Below the pieces are notes generated by a model, which saw only the letters and a list, made by a program, of their open reading frames with translations, had not been told where the DNA came from and did not search any database. Made by a program: the position numbers and the translations under genes. 64,000 bases of DNA from Typha latifolia. Lineage: Eukaryota > Streptophyta > Magnoliopsida > Poales > Typhaceae. Below, one piece after another: positions 34,125 to 46,557 of the stretch. Where the stretch lies: contig CM034112.1 of assembly GCA_019914945.1 (NCBI GenBank), positions 8,152,501-8,216,500 on the forward strand, written 5' to 3'. The stretch's first letter is position 1. Each line of letters starts with the position of its first letter.

Positions 34125-35080
34125 AGCGCTATTGTCATTTTCTTCTTAATCTCCTCAAAAGCTTTATTTGCTTCCTTACTCCAATGAAAATCTCCTTTCT
34201 TCAAGCAAGCAGTGATCGGCGACATGATAGTACTAAACCCTCGAATGAAGCGGCGATAAAAAGTAGCAAGGCCATGAAAGCTACGCACATCATGAATAGT
34301 TTGTGGTTCCGACCAATCAACAATTGCCTTAATCTTCTCAGGGTCAGCGCGGACTCCTTTTGAAGTAACCACAAATCCTAAGAAGATAACTTGATCGACA
34401 AGAAAATAACACTTCTTTCTATTTCTATAGAGTTGAGCAGCACGAAGCGCTAGACAGACTTGACGCAAATGGTCCAAATGAAGCTCTTTTGATCGACTAT
34501 AAATCAAAATGTCATCAAAATACACCACAAGAAATTTTCCCATGAATGGGTGAAGCACTTGTGTCATAACACGCATGAAAATGCTTGGGGCATTTGATAA
34601 ACCGAAAGGCATTACCAACCATTCATACAATCCGTTATTCGTCTTAAAAGCAATTTTCCATTCATCGCCTAGGCGAATTCGGATTTGGTGATAACCACTT
34701 TTAAGATCGATCTTAGAGAAAATTGAAGCTCCTGCCATCATATCAAGCATGTCATCAAGTCGTGGAATAGGAAAACGATATTTGATTGTTATTCTATTAA
34801 TGGCTCGACTATCGACACATACGTCAGGACCCATCCTTTTTTGGCGTGAACAAGGCAGGCACAGCACAAGGGCTTAGACTCTCACGGATGAAACCCTTCA
34901 TAAGAAGTTCATTTACCTGATGTTGTAGTTCAGCATATTCTTTGGGGCTCATTAGATAGTGTGGCAAGTTTTGGAGAGACGCTCCAGGGACAAAGTCAAT
35001 TGCATGTTGGATATCGTGTAAAGGAGGCAATTGGTCCGACAGATCATCCGGGAACACATCTTGAAACTCATTTAGTATAG
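34125..35080 (-). pseudogene. Reverse transcriptase of the same element
   Basis: Starts LPPLHDIQHAIDFVPGAS and [17 protein letters not shown], changes frame near 34850, then [49 protein letters not shown] and the catalytic [10 protein letters not shown] box, GFVVTSKGV and the thumb. The single frame change and the downstream 41-bp duplication are the main defects, so this copy is moderately young. Confidence 0.88.
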
Positions 35081-35753
35081 GAGCAAATAAATCGGATGAT
35101 GGAGTGAGGGTAGTGCTCCCAACTTCACGAGCCACCAAGGCAAACACAATAGAGCTTTGGTTTGCTTCCTTTTTAAATTCTTTAGAAATTATTATGTGCA
35201 AATACTTTTTACTTGGAGCATTTTTCTTGTTATCTTTATTAATTATTTTAGGGCGCATAGGATTTATCTTAATCTTTTTGCTTTCAAAATTGAAAGAGCA
35301 CGAGTTGGAACGCCCAAAAATAGTTACATCATGATCAAATAACCAAGGGCAGCCTAAAATGATATGCTCTACATCCATCGGCATAATGTCACACCACACA
35401 TCTTCCTTATGAGAAAGGAAAGTGATAGGAACAAGGCATCTCTCATTTATAGCAATGGAAGAATCATTTACCTAAGATACCTTATAAAGATTCGGATGAG
35501 GTGTAGACTTTAACGCCAGGCGAGATATAACGTTAGAAGAGATGGCGTTAATACAACTCCCACTGTCGATGATGACTTTGCAATCTTTAGTCCCACATTT
35601 AATGTAAGTGTGGAATATTGCATTCCTCCGCCAATCATCGATCTCCCGCGGATGCGTCAAAGCACAACGAACGACACCAACAGTATGGTCTCCATAATCA
35701 CAATCTTGTTCATAAACTTGTTCATCGATCTCATTTTCCCCGATAGTGTCATC
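35081..35753 (-). pseudogene. Protease and linker of the same element
   Basis: The reading at 35660-35472 has CKVIIDSGSCINAISSNVIS, the aspartic protease active-site region (D-S-G). 35399 onward has DVEHIILGCPWLFDHDVTIF, the second protease block. A stop separates the two. Confidence 0.75.
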
Positions 35754-36925
35754 CTATTCCCCAAGATAAAGGGTCTTTCGAGGACAGTTTGAGGCTACAT
35801 GACCAACTTGTCTACATTTATAACATTGATGGGGGTCATTAACAGGTGCAGTTTCATAAAGGGACCCCTTTCCTTTGTTAGGTTGGGCAGGTGCAGTAGT
35901 TTGGGTAGTTCTGGTAAGTACCGATGGTGGTGGAGATTTTACGCCAACAGGTACGTAACTAGGAGGGGTGCGCCCAATCGGTCTCCTAAGCAATTGTTGC
36001 CTATTAACCATCTCATAGTTCAACGCAAGAGTGTAAGCTTAGTCCAAGGAGGTAACCTCTCGGAAAACTAACTCTCTTCGAAGTCGATGTTAAGGCCACG
36101 CCTAAAATGACTCAATGTCATCATCTCATCCTCCACAACATTACACCTCAGCATATATTCCTCAAATTGGGAGACATAATCGCTCACAGGCCTATTTTCT
36201 TGTTTAAAATTATTCCATTAATCCAAAAGGTCACCAAGATAAGAATGTGGTAAATATTTTTCTTTTTAATTTTTCTTTCATTTCATGCCAATGAATTATG
36301 GGAGGTTGGTTTCGTCGCACTAAAAGTTGTTATATACTTTGCCAAAATAGTTTGGCTCGGCCGACTATTTCATTTGGGCAAATCTAACGCATCGATTTTC
36401 TGGTAGATCATACCACTTAAAGAAGTGGTCTATCTCACGGAGCCAGTCAGTAAATACAGCAGGATCTAAGTGACCGTCAAAAGTTAGGGCATCCACCTTA
36501 ATATTTTTTATAATTTGATTGTCATGGTTTTGAAATTCTCTAAAGGCGACATTGCCTCTAAAACCCCTATTATTATGAAAATCAAATGTACCTTCACGAT
36601 AATTTTTCCTATGGGGTTATCTTTTAGGACCTCTCTCATGGTGAGGGTAGTATGGAACCTGTCAATTGGTCTCAACATTAGGAGCGGCACGCATGGCACT
36701 CATGTTGGACGTAGCGACGTCACTCTTGGTCTCATGTTGGTCACCACCCATCTCAATAGCCTCAAGATGAGCATTGAAGTCGTCCAATCTAGTCGTAATA
36801 GTTTCAATGGACTCTTGTAAAAATCGACGAAAATCTTCCATGGTATTGGGTTCCATAACAGACTGGGATGAAGGGTGAGAGACTCTCCTACCACTACGAA
36901 GGTTCATATAAAGTGTCTCTACCAC
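35754..36925 (-). pseudogene. gag of the same element
   Basis: N-terminal reading from 36925 (MVETLYMNLRSGRRVS..). The middle (36660-36030) is broken by many frame changes. The CCHC zinc knuckle CYKCRQVGHVASNC lies at 35754-36023. I see no PBS or LTR of this element on the right. Confidence 0.65.
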
Positions 36926-38720
36926 TAAAGAAATAAATGCAATAAATGAATGATGATATGCAAGCTAAGAGATCACAACGAAAAATAAGGGAGTAATAAC
37001 CAGAATAACCTACAGCCACTTATAAAGTTTTCAGTAAGAGCCAATCAGACTTGGCAGAAAAAAATTACAAACTAGTAGTACAAACTCTCGAGATCTAGAC
37101 GGGGACTACAGATATGTCAAGACTTTCCCTCTAACCTAGCTAGTTCTACCGTTAATATTAATTTTTTTGTTTTTGTAACAAATAAAAAGAAGTAGGTAGG
37201 CAATATTAGGCTCAAGCGCTTGTTGAAATAAAACAAATGAATTAAGCAATGTAAATAGGTAGGCAATAGTAAGCAATAACAGACTCAATATGGTTATGAT
37301 CCACACCAACAAAAAGATAGTTGTTATTTTAAGACTAACAAATAACAGTAAAGAAAGGACGGATGTTACCGAATGTCGCACGTCCACTGTAGAGGGTGGT
37401 CATGATAACGGTGGCCGAAATCTGACAACAGCGGCGGTGGCGACGGCTGCGGTGGTAGGGACAGCGGCGGCGGCTACGGTGGTAGAGAGCTGCAAGAATG
37501 GCAGCGACGACTGCGACGATGTAATGGAAGGACCGCACAGGGGCTACAACGACGGCAGTAGTAGAGCAGCGACGACGGCGGTGGAGATGGGCTGCGGTAG
37601 GGGCGATGGAAGTGGCAGCAGTGGTCGTAGCAACAAAGATGGCTGCGGATGGGCGGCTATAGCTGGAAATTGCAGCAGCGGGTGGCTGCGGTAGCGGTGG
37701 CCGCGGCAAGGGCCGCAGTGGCAGCAGTAGGCAATGGTGGTGGTGAAGATGGTGGCACGGCAGAGCAAGGGCCGTGGAAATCGGCGGTGGCGTCGTCTAT
37801 GGAGGTCGACGGCAGTGTCGGCGAATAGAGGAAGATGGGATGATGGATGTGAGTGACGGCTGGGGCTAAAGAGGAGGAAGATGACGATGGGTTTGGATTG
37901 GGTTGTAGGTAAATGGGTCGATTTTGAGTAGGTTCCTACCGATTCACTAAGGCTAAAAGATGGGCTAGGTTAGGCTGGTGGGCTTAGTTGGTTAGTGGTC
38001 TTTGGGTTTTAGAATGAGGAGAGGTTTAGGCTAGTGGGTTAATGAGTTTAGGTTTTGGGTTGGTTGGGATTAAGTTAGGAAAGAAGATAAGATAGATATT
38101 TATTCTAAAATTTTGGAAACTAATCACTAAAATTGTGGAAATCAATTCCCAAAATTATGGAAACTAATCCTTAAAATTTTGGAAACTAATCCTCAAAATT
38201 ATGGAAATTAATCCCAAAATTATAGAAACTAATTTCCTAAAATTAATGAAAAGTAAATAAGAAAAATAAAAAATATATTTCTTCTAAAATTAATTTCAAA
38301 ATTTTTAAAATTCAAAATTAAAGATAAAGATGAAACAAATAAACTGAATTTCAGAATTATTTTTTTCTCTCTTTTTTTCAGAGAGCTCTTCTTCATTTTT
38401 TCTTTTCTTTTTCAGAGAGCTCTTTCTTTTTTTTTCTCTCTTTTTTTAGAGAGCTTTTTTTTTTAATCTAAAACGGGGAAAGAATCTATTGAATAAAGTT
38501 TACTTGTGATTATCTCCTTATGTAGAGTTTTGATGATGGTAATAGTTTATTGTTTTCCTCCTTGAGGGTGATCTCCTCGCATAACTCGGATCTGAATCGT
38601 AATGTTATTGGGCGACGGATCTCGTAGCGATCTAGTGTTCATGGAGCGATTGATCTGACGAAAAAAAGATGAAGCACTACGTATAATCCAGGCGATGGAG
38701 CGTCCATAAACTAAAAAACG
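36926..38720. other. Unassigned repeat DNA: GCN-rich block, 21-22 bp repeats, pyrimidine tracts
   Basis: 37370-37830 is a GGC/GGT-rich block whose readings (37290-37694 plus, 37335-37709 minus) are low complexity and not convincing genes. 38100-38260 holds about seven imperfect repeats of AAATTTTGGAAACTAATCC. 38365-38465 has three CAGAGAGCTC/T-tract repeats. It may be LTR material belonging to a neighbouring element. Confidence 0.4.
38100..38260. repeat. Imperfect 21-22 bp tandem repeat
   Basis: Seven or so copies of AAATTNTGGAAACTAATCCY, diverging towards the right. Confidence 0.75.
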
Positions 38721-38725
38721 ATCTA

Positions 38726-39050
38726 CTCTGATACCAAAGCTGACACAGAACGTCTTGATTGTAAAGTTAAGAAAAAAAAATATGAAAAAATAATAAAACC
38801 CGTTGAATCCAACAAACGGAGTGTCGAAACCCACCGACGTTGAAATCCACCAACAAACACTCAATAAACACTCAATAGACAAAAGCTCTCAAAATATTTA
38901 TTAACCCATAAAAAATAATTATAAGCATTTATATAGATAAAATAGAGTAAAAGACAAAAAATAAAAATAGCCCTAGAAGATACAATCACAATCCTCTTTT
39001 AGCTAAAAAACTACAAATGCAACCCTTTTGTGCTTCCGAGAATAAAAGTA
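38726..39050 (-). mobile_element. LTR end plus primer-binding site of an LTR element
   Basis: On the minus strand: LTR sequence ending ..TTCTGTGTCA near 38741, then TGGTATCAGAG (38726-38736), identical to the first 11 bases of the initiator-Met PBS, then a short ATGGACGCTCCATCGCC.. reading that soon stops. The outer LTR end is uncertain. It lies about 0.5 kb beyond the stop of the BAG7-like gene. Confidence 0.55.
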
Positions 39051-39523
39051 ACAAAAAATAATGTCCCCACCAAAACCATAGTCAAACCAGTATTTGCAAG
39101 CAAGCATTCATGAAATCAAACATTTCGATCTCCAAAAGAGGATTTCTACAGTAGAATACATAAACAAGAAATATAACAAATTATCTTACCGTGTGAGGAT
39201 GGCACGGAGCCTTGCAGTATAAGCCAGTGGAGGGCAAAGCAAATACAACATTTCCTCTACTGAAAATTTATTTCTAAATGCAGCAGATCGAATACTGTCA
39301 GTTAAAAACTTGGGGAAGGAAATTACTACATAGTTTGCAGTTAATTTAACAAACAAAGCTTCCTGAGAACTGATAAGTCCCACCAACAGATGTAGAACTT
39401 TTACAGACTGCAGACACATTCTAAGCAGTGAACACAAAGTCTTTCCAACATCACAACAGAATTCTCCTACCTATCTCGATAAGAAAATCACAAGAAGCTT
39501 CCCTACTAGGCGCATCAGTAGCA

Positions 39524-42500
39524 CTAATGCTCTTGTTCGATCACCTGGACTACTTCTGCCACACCTGCCATCATATCCTGTGAGATAGGTCCACCATCAG
39601 GTAGATCAAATGTTCTGCGCTTAGTAAACCTCAGCTTTCCAGCTGGCTGTGGATCTACCACCTCAAGCATAGCCTCGAGTTCATCTACCATGGACCTCTT
39701 GGCTGTTCGTACCATGCAGTCAGGTCCCTAACAGAGCATCGATCAATCAGGAATGCTAATTAGGTCAAGCATAAATAATTATTAAAAGTCAAAATGATCA
39801 ACAGAATTGCTCAGAATGTGTAGCTGCATAGGAAAGGAGAAGCATTAAAGTTTAGCATATCACAAATTTGTACCAAGAATTTCTCCTACCCAAACAGAAG
39901 AATAATAAGAAAAGAAAATTATGGCTTGCAAAACATACAAACCAATATGAACGACAAGAGAAGACTACAGTGCCAGATGCTAAAAACTGACCAAAATTCA
40001 CCAGTTCCGCAGACAGACTAACCCATTGTTTGCCACACTAGTGCTCCTTTCTGTAGTAAGGCTAATCAAAAAGCTCTAATAGCCAGAAAAAAAATGTATT
40101 TCCACATCAAGGCCAGTCAAAATGCTTTAATAGCCAGAGAAAATAGTATTTCCACATTAAACTCCACTATCTTATGTGAAAATAAATTCATTTCCACATG
40201 GTAGTGGACCAACAATAGCTTAGGTCGACATACCAAATTTGAGACATTTTAGTTGGTATAACTGTGCTATATACAGATAGAGAATCATCCCACTTTACAT
40301 GTTCAGCAAGCATAGGTGGACCATGTACTGGTAAGATTGAAGACAAATTAGAAAAGAGACCAACCACTATACTGCAAATCACACAAATAAGAGTCAAGAA
40401 ATACAACTTCTGATCATAAAGGCAAAAATTTGCCCAGCATGTAGTACGATATGGCTCATTTGCAATTTTAGAATCATAAGACATTCTGAAAAAAAAAGAG
40501 TAAGAAATTAACTGCCGGAAACTTCTCAGCGCACTTGCATAGTAGAAAATTTAAAAAAAAAATCAATGACATCAACTAATGCTAGTCAGATCAACATCCA
40601 TACAACTTAGAATGCATTATTCTTAACTTATTTTGCTTATCAGACAAGATAAGGATGCATCCCAACAGCATACAACATGATCCGTTGGGTCAGAATCTAA
40701 TATTACATCATTTTAAACAAAAGTTGTAATATATTAGCGACTGAATAATACTAACTGAATTTGAATCATTCCAAAAGCCATCCAATGATTTAAAAACACA
40801 ATTAATTTTCACCAAACGAGTAGAAAGCCCACTAATTTGTAAAACAATGAAAAACTAATTGTACCAAAAGTATCATAGCTATGAAATTACCTCAAGGGCT
40901 TCAACGGTCAGTAGGAGCACAATGATTTTCTCAGAGAACTTCTGGCGTTCTTCTGCATCGCGTGTTATCCTACGACGGTAAGAGAAATTACAGAAGAAAG
41001 CCCTGATCTCCTTCAACTTTGCTTTCGCAATTGCCAGGTCTCGAAGGCACCGAAGCACCTGAGAACGTCGGGCCAGATGAGCTCTGAAAGTCATCTGGAT
41101 TAGCAATGCAGCTTCTGGTGGTGACAGTTCCCTCCTCTTGCCTTTAAGATAGTTCCTGGCAAAAGCCTTTGAAACAATAGAAATGTTACAGTACTATCAG
41201 TTTGTCGATTCTAGCATTTAAAGCATGCATGCAAAATTACAAACAAGAACACTTTCTTAATCCGTGAACAATAGTATCAAATAATCTTTTTTAATTTCTT
41301 TCTACAGCTCCTATTCCTTCATTGCTCAATCATCGGTGGTCCATACATCTATATTTTTATCACAATAAATTCATCAACAGGACAGTGTTTCTTTCCAAAG
41401 TAAACCATCATGTATCCGTATAAATTAATGTAACAAGTAAAAGGAACTCATTTCACTTCTTCATTTTTTTTCCTATACATTTTACATGATGAAGACGTCT
41501 GACTGTTTGAATGCATGATCAACGAACTAAATTATGCCGTTTTAAAAGCAGAAAGCACTAATTAGATCTGGAACAGAACGAGAATGCTTTCTAGTCATGA
41601 TTAAACGAGTTAGATCTAAAACCTAAGGAATATTTACTGCCAATGAACTCCATTTAGCTCACATTGTTCATCAACTCCTAAGAATCTGTTATATCCGTAA
41701 TATTTTCATAGAAAAGAGACGTTTTTGTCCATATATTCCTAAATATTCCTCATTGCAACCAAACTCATCTAAAACGACCATCAAAAGACCGTCATCTAGA
41801 AACACCTTTTAAAGCGAAATTACGAACCTTTCTAACAAGGATAGCTCCAGGGTTCTTCTCCTCGATCTCCACCACACGCGCCGGGCACTCCTTTTCCTTC
41901 TTCTCCTTCTTCTCCTTCTTCTCCATCTTCCCCTTCTTCACCTTTCCTTCCTCCTTCTCCCGTGCCACCTCTGGCGTCGATACCTGATAAGTATACGTGT
42001 GCGCCAGCGGCGCATTCTTCCCCTTCCCTTTAATCTCCGTCGTCCACTTCACGGTTCCCTCCCCGACTCCCTTCTTCTCGGCAGCCCACTTGTACTTGCG
42101 ATCGAACCCGTCCTCCTTCTCCCCCTTGATCTCCGCCGTCCACCTCAAGCTCCTCTCCCCCAACCCCTTCGTTTCCGCCGTCCATTTGTACTTCTTCTCC
42201 CCCTCCCTCTCCGCCGTCCACTGGTATTTCTGGTTGAGCCCGAGTTCAAGGGCGGAGACCCGATCGTTGAGGCTCCGGAGGCAGAGCTCCGCCTCCGATC
42301 GCCGGAATGCAGCGAGACCAGCGGCGGGGGAAAAGAGATCGTGAGGGGAGGGGGGTTCGAGGGAGGGGAGGAGAAGATCCAAGGGGTTAGGTTTAAGGTT
42401 TAGGAGATCGAGACCGAGGAGGTCGTCGTCGACGAGGTCGAAAGCGAAGGGGCAAGAGGAGAAGGCGGGGAAAGGGGGGAGAGGGTTGGAATAGAGGAGG

Positions 42501-42556
42501 GACTCGCGGTAGATGTAAGAAGGCACGGGGAGGTCGAAGCGCTTGAAGAAGCTCAT
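39524..42556 (-). CDS. BAG7: BAG family co-chaperone, BAG7-like (three exons)
   Basis: Exons on the minus strand: 42556-41828, 41166-40891, 39727-39524; introns 41827-41167 (GTTCGT..CAAAG) and 40890-39728 (GTAATT..TTAG), all phase 0. The product is 402 aa (AtBAG7 is about 446). Residues 1-100 are Leu/Pro-rich; about 110-180 carry five or six repeats of YKWTAEIKG; about 205-225 are a Lys/Glu-rich tract; IQMTFRAHLARR at about 266-277 is an IQ (calmodulin-binding) motif leading into the helical BAG domain (about 280-365), which binds the Hsp70/BiP ATPase domain. AtBAG7 is known as an ER/nuclear unfolded-protein-response co-chaperone binding BiP2; the same role is inferred here. All three exons are open, so the gene looks intact. 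The start is the first ATG of the long GC-rich reading, preceded by CACCACCACC. The start, repeats, IQ and BAG parts agree with the family. The reading at 39437-39186 is probably 3' UTR. Confidence 0.92.
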
Positions 42557-42760
42557 GGTGGTGGTGGTGGTGGTAGTGGTGGTGGAGGTGAGGTTTGCGG
42601 CGGTGAGCTGAGCGTAAGGTTGCCGGAGGGTGCTGAGAGCTTAGCTAGGGTTAGTACGGAAGAGAGAGAGATAGTAGAGAAGGACGGGGATAGAGGATAG
42701 AGATGATTCTGCAGAGAGGAGAGAGAGAGGTAATGGCGGACATCAAGAGCAGAGGAATAA
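42557..42760 (-). promoter_or_regulatory. 5' leader of BAG7-like gene, CT-rich
   Basis: On the minus strand, CT-rich runs (TCTCTCTC near 42660-42740) lead to CACCACCACCACCATG. Typical of a plant 5' UTR. No clear TATA box was found close by. Confidence 0.4.
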
Positions 42761-44404
42761 TAAACTAACGGCAGAGAAGGGTAAGATAGGAAATTGGGAA
42801 AGTTTGGAACTGAGGAAATTTGAGATCAGCACTATTAATATCTTTATCGAGACAGCACACAGTTTTAACTTTTTACCCCTTTCTTCTAGACTAGAATTAT
42901 AAGATGTCCCTGATTTTAAACAATATTTGTTATGAATATTGTTAGGGATTTTTATGCATTACTTTTAAAATATCATTATTTTCACCATATTTTTTAAAAT
43001 ATTCAAATACTATAAAAATATTTTAACTCTTACAAAATTACCATTATAAAATCTAACCGATACGCCTAACAAATTTTTATTAAAATTAATAAATATGTAT
43101 AAATAATTAAACTATCTTTTTTTTTGTCTAGAGTATAAAATATTTATCAACTATTTTTATCTCATGTAAAATAGGATATATTTTATTGTACTAATATATT
43201 GGGTATAATATTGAATGTCTTTTTAAATTATTATCAATAATTTATTACGAGGATAAAATATAATTATTTAGATTTAACGTAAGAAATGATATTTTTGCTA
43301 ACACGCAAGCACCTTGTTAGAGATTCCTGTTTGCTGTTAGTACCCGACAGCAAGGACGCTCGATTAAGTAGAAGAGATAAGACTACTTTACTGGGTCGCC
43401 GCATTTCCAATTTATATTATGCAAACATGCCCCCTCTTGCACTGATAATTACAACAACACTCCTCAAGAAGTAATCAAGAAACATGCAATGCACGCAAAA
43501 TTTACACCCGCGTGTACGTTCCGCACGTTCTAGACCACATGATGATGCATCCACTCGAGCAAGTTATATAAACAGTCAGTATTTCAGTGTCACGAGGTCG
43601 ACATAGCAATCCCGATCAACGAGATACAGAGTAAGCACGTGGAATGGGTGCGAGCCAGCTAAGCTCGTACACGTGACTCATGCCCGCATCGACTAGACCG
43701 TGGCCTGTGGGTCCATGCTGTTAGTTTAACACCAGTAGTGTGTTTGTGTTTGTGTGCGTGGGTCTCACGTGGGAGTACCAACCACCATGTGCACAAGGAG
43801 GGTAGCAGGATTCCCTACATTTTCTATATAGTATATACTTTCCCTATGATATATTTTTTTTGGGGTTGATTTGCTTAAAAGATACATATAATTTTTTGTT
43901 TTTATCATTTGAGCCTTTTTTAATTTTGCCTTTCAAATTTGTTCTTCTCTCATTTGGCGCCTCATTAAATACTACTATGAGGATATATGAGGATATAATA
44001 ATAGAGAGAAATATTACCGTGCTATTCTTATTTATTTTTCCTTCTTATAGATACAAGCCTCTTATATGTCTTCTTCTGCTCCTCTTTTTTATCTCTCTTT
44101 TTTTTTTATCTTTTTTGTTTTCTTTCACTTGAAATAATTTTATACAAATCTCTTGTATAGAAGAAATGTTATTATATATGTTATTTTTAATACATCTCTT
44201 CCTAAGGTCATCCTTGTGATATATTTTACATAACTATAATTCACTCATACTATTTTGTTCTTCATTTCGTTGCTAGCGTCCTACCTTTCCTGATAAACAT
44301 GATTTTAAATCCTGATTTATAATAATACATTTCTTTGAATTGGGAATATTAGATACTATTCTAAGACCGGAAGAAGTACATATTCCTTGAGAACTAAATA
44401 ATTA
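42761..44404. other. AT-rich intergenic DNA apart from the G-box patch
   Basis: No coding region recognised. The plus reading at 43860-44132 is hydrophobic by composition (TTT/CTT-rich) and has no family signature. Confidence 0.4.
43636..43771. promoter_or_regulatory. Three G-boxes (CACGTG) upstream of BAG7-like gene
   Basis: CACGTG at 43636, 43670 and 43766, about 1.1-1.2 kb upstream of the start codon. G-boxes bind bZIP and bHLH factors, among them those of ER stress and ABA responses. A TATATAA at 43565 is also present. The link to the gene is inference. Confidence 0.3.
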
Positions 44405-45122
44405 TGAATTATAAAAGTGTTCAATAACTGCCTATTTATAAGATGACACTAATTAGTTGTCAAGTTTCTATAATTATTTACTTATCTCTATTTTAAAATT
44501 ATACATCTTTCTGATCTCATCTCTGCTATTTTTGACAAATATTTATGCATTGCTTGAGGCAAATTCCCACTAGGTATTAGTAATGACAAATTAAGACTTC
44601 AAAATTTTGAACCGGGTATTATGTCTCTCACTTTTCTTCTTTTATTCCTTTTCTTCTTCTTTTTACTGTATACACAGTAATTTTACACAATTCATAATTA
44701 TATTTACATAATTCGTAGTTATATTTATGTTATTCATAGTTATATTTATGAGCTTCACAGTTATATTTACAAACTTTATAATTAAATATTAAAAAAATAA
44801 AGATCAAATATGTAAAATAACCATGAATTACGTAAAAGTAACTGTGAATTGCATAAATATAACTGCGAATTATAATTACAAAGAGGAAATGGAGGAAGAG
44901 AAGGAGAGAGAGATACTATCCTATTTAAAATTTTGAAGACTCATTTCATCATCACTAATAGCTAATACAAATTTATTTTAAACAATGCCTACATATATTT
45001 GTCAAAAATATTATATAGATATTAGAAAGATAAATACCCTTAAAGTATAGATAAATAAATGATTGTAGAAACACTTGTATTAAATATAGTTATTAAACAC
45101 TTGTACTTTTATATGTTACAAT
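44405..45122. mobile_element. Long foldback (MITE-like) element
   Basis: The left arm, reading TTATAAAAGTGTTCAATAACT .. TTTTTGACAAAT .. CTTCAAAATTTTGAA .. TATGTCTCTC, is matched in order by the reverse complement of the right arm (TATAAAAGTAC..GTTTAATAACT .. TTTTTGACAAAT .. CTTCAAAATTTTAAA .. TATCTCTCTC). The arms are about 250-300 bases and diverged. The loop carries repeats of CATAGTTATATTTA that are themselves palindromic. No coding capacity. Confidence 0.65.
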
Positions 45123-45207
45123 TTTGTTATGCAATCGTAACACCCGCCACCAAACACGTGCTCCTCATGTGGGTAGAACCCACATGATTACTAGGAGTGT
45201 AAACAAG

Positions 45208-45985
45208 TCGAGCTTGAGTGAGCCAGCTCTAGCTCAGGCTCGGCTCGAAATTACTTTTGAGCCTCATAATTCTGCTCAGGCTCGGCTCAGCTCAACTCGA
45301 GCTGAGCCTAACCAAGCCCGAGCCGAGCCCGAGCAAAGCTTGGGCTCGATTAAAGGATGAGGCGGTGGCGACGTCGACGATGGCTTGCCAAAGGAGTAGG
45401 AGATGGATGGACGAGGAGGCGATGGCGAGGAGATGGTGAATGAACAAGGAGGAAGCCGACGGAGTGGACAAAGAAGAGGAAGCTGACGCCGAGGAGATGT
45501 CAATGTAGGAGGAGGTGGTGGTGGTGGTGCCGTGGCAGCAGATTGCCGATGGAGGTTGACGGAGAAGGAGGAGGTGGCGGCGCGTGGGGTGAGGCTATGT
45601 GTGGTGATCTGGTGGATGAGGGTGAGGGTGAGGGTGAGGGTGGGATAGGTGAGGGTGAGGCGAGGATGGGGAGGGTGATGTGATGGGTGAGGGTGGGGTA
45701 GGTGAGAGTGGGGTGGGTGAGGGTGATGGATGGGTGATGGGTGATGGGTGAGGGTGCGGTGGGTGAGGGACGTGGCAATATTTCTTTATGCCACATGTCG
45801 TTAGTTATAGCTAATCGGGCTATCGAGCCTATCGAGCCGAGCTTGAGCGAGCCGGTTCCAGCTCAAGCTCAGCTTGATATTAATTTCAAGCCAATTACAA
45901 TGGCTCAGGCTCGGCTCAGCTCTAACCGAGCCAAGCTGAACTCGAGCTTCAGCTAAGCCGAGCCCGAGCCAAGCCCGAGCTGCTC
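45208..45985. repeat. GAGCC-rich direct repeats flanking a G-rich minisatellite
   Basis: About 145-base direct repeats at 45208-45353 and 45836-45985 (CGAGCTTGAG.GAGCC .. GGCTCAGGCTCGGCTCAGCTC .. AGCCCGAGC, shown in parts). Between them lies a GGTGAGGGTGAGGG array (about 45614-45770). Long readings here reflect the repeats. It may be a small non-autonomous element with direct termini or a GAGCC-type plant repeat. Confidence 0.6.
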
Positions 45986-46019
45986 ATCAAGCTTAACAGC
46001 CTTAATGATTACCACGTGA

Positions 46020-46557
46020 CCAATTGGTCAATATTTTAATACAATATATTAGAGAAAAGTCTATATTTCCGCAAATAATACAGACAGAAGAAGCCCATAA
46101 CACCAAGGCTACATCAAGCCCAAAATATATATACATACAAATATAAATCAGTGCCCTCACAAGAGCAATAAGCTATCTAGCTTAATTTATATGAATAAAA
46201 TAAAATAAAAGAGAGAAGACTAAACACCAGTCTTTGCCAGATTCTCCACGAGCCTGGGTCATCTATTAATTTGAATATAATTCCACCAAAAGATGGTGAG
46301 CATAAAGCCCAGCAAGTATTCACTGCTATAGTCTAAAAGTAGTGCAATGAATGATGCAAAAATAAGTAATATGAATATGTGCATCATAATCAAATCAATG
46401 CATTATTATCTCATACTCCACATGTTCATCTAATCTACACATACTTTAGAAATCGATAACCTACCAGGAATCAATCCGAACTATCAAGTCCTCAAACTAG
46501 AGCTCACACTAAGCTCTGCCAATAGGCCATGACAATACTATGCCGTATGATATGCAT
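46020..46557. other. LTR-like remnant or interior next to family A LTR
   Basis: AT-rich, with CCACCAAAAGATGGTGAGC.. (short hairpin). The sequence just left of the LTR, on the minus strand ATATCATACGGCATAG, might be a ruined primer-binding site (compare TATCGGAGCATAG at 5834). If so, this is decayed interior of the family A element. Confidence 0.3.

Noticed and set aside
32549..36925. Endogenous pararetrovirus as an explanation for the RT/RNase H reading
   Set aside because: It has an integrase after RNase H and no movement-protein-like region, so it is a Ty3-type retrotransposon.
37290..37709. Readings of 124-134 aa in GCN-rich DNA
   Set aside because: Low-complexity composition on both strands at once.
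39186..39437. 83-aa minus-strand reading downstream of the BAG7-like stop
   Set aside because: Position fits 3' UTR and no domain is recognised.
40188..40484. 98-aa minus-strand reading inside intron 2 of the BAG7-like gene
   Set aside because: No family signature, and skipping it keeps the BAG domain continuous; likely chance.
41792..41827. Extension of BAG7 exon 1 to the next stop
   Set aside because: A good donor (AAAG/GTTCGT) precedes it, and the downstream exon restores the family sequence.
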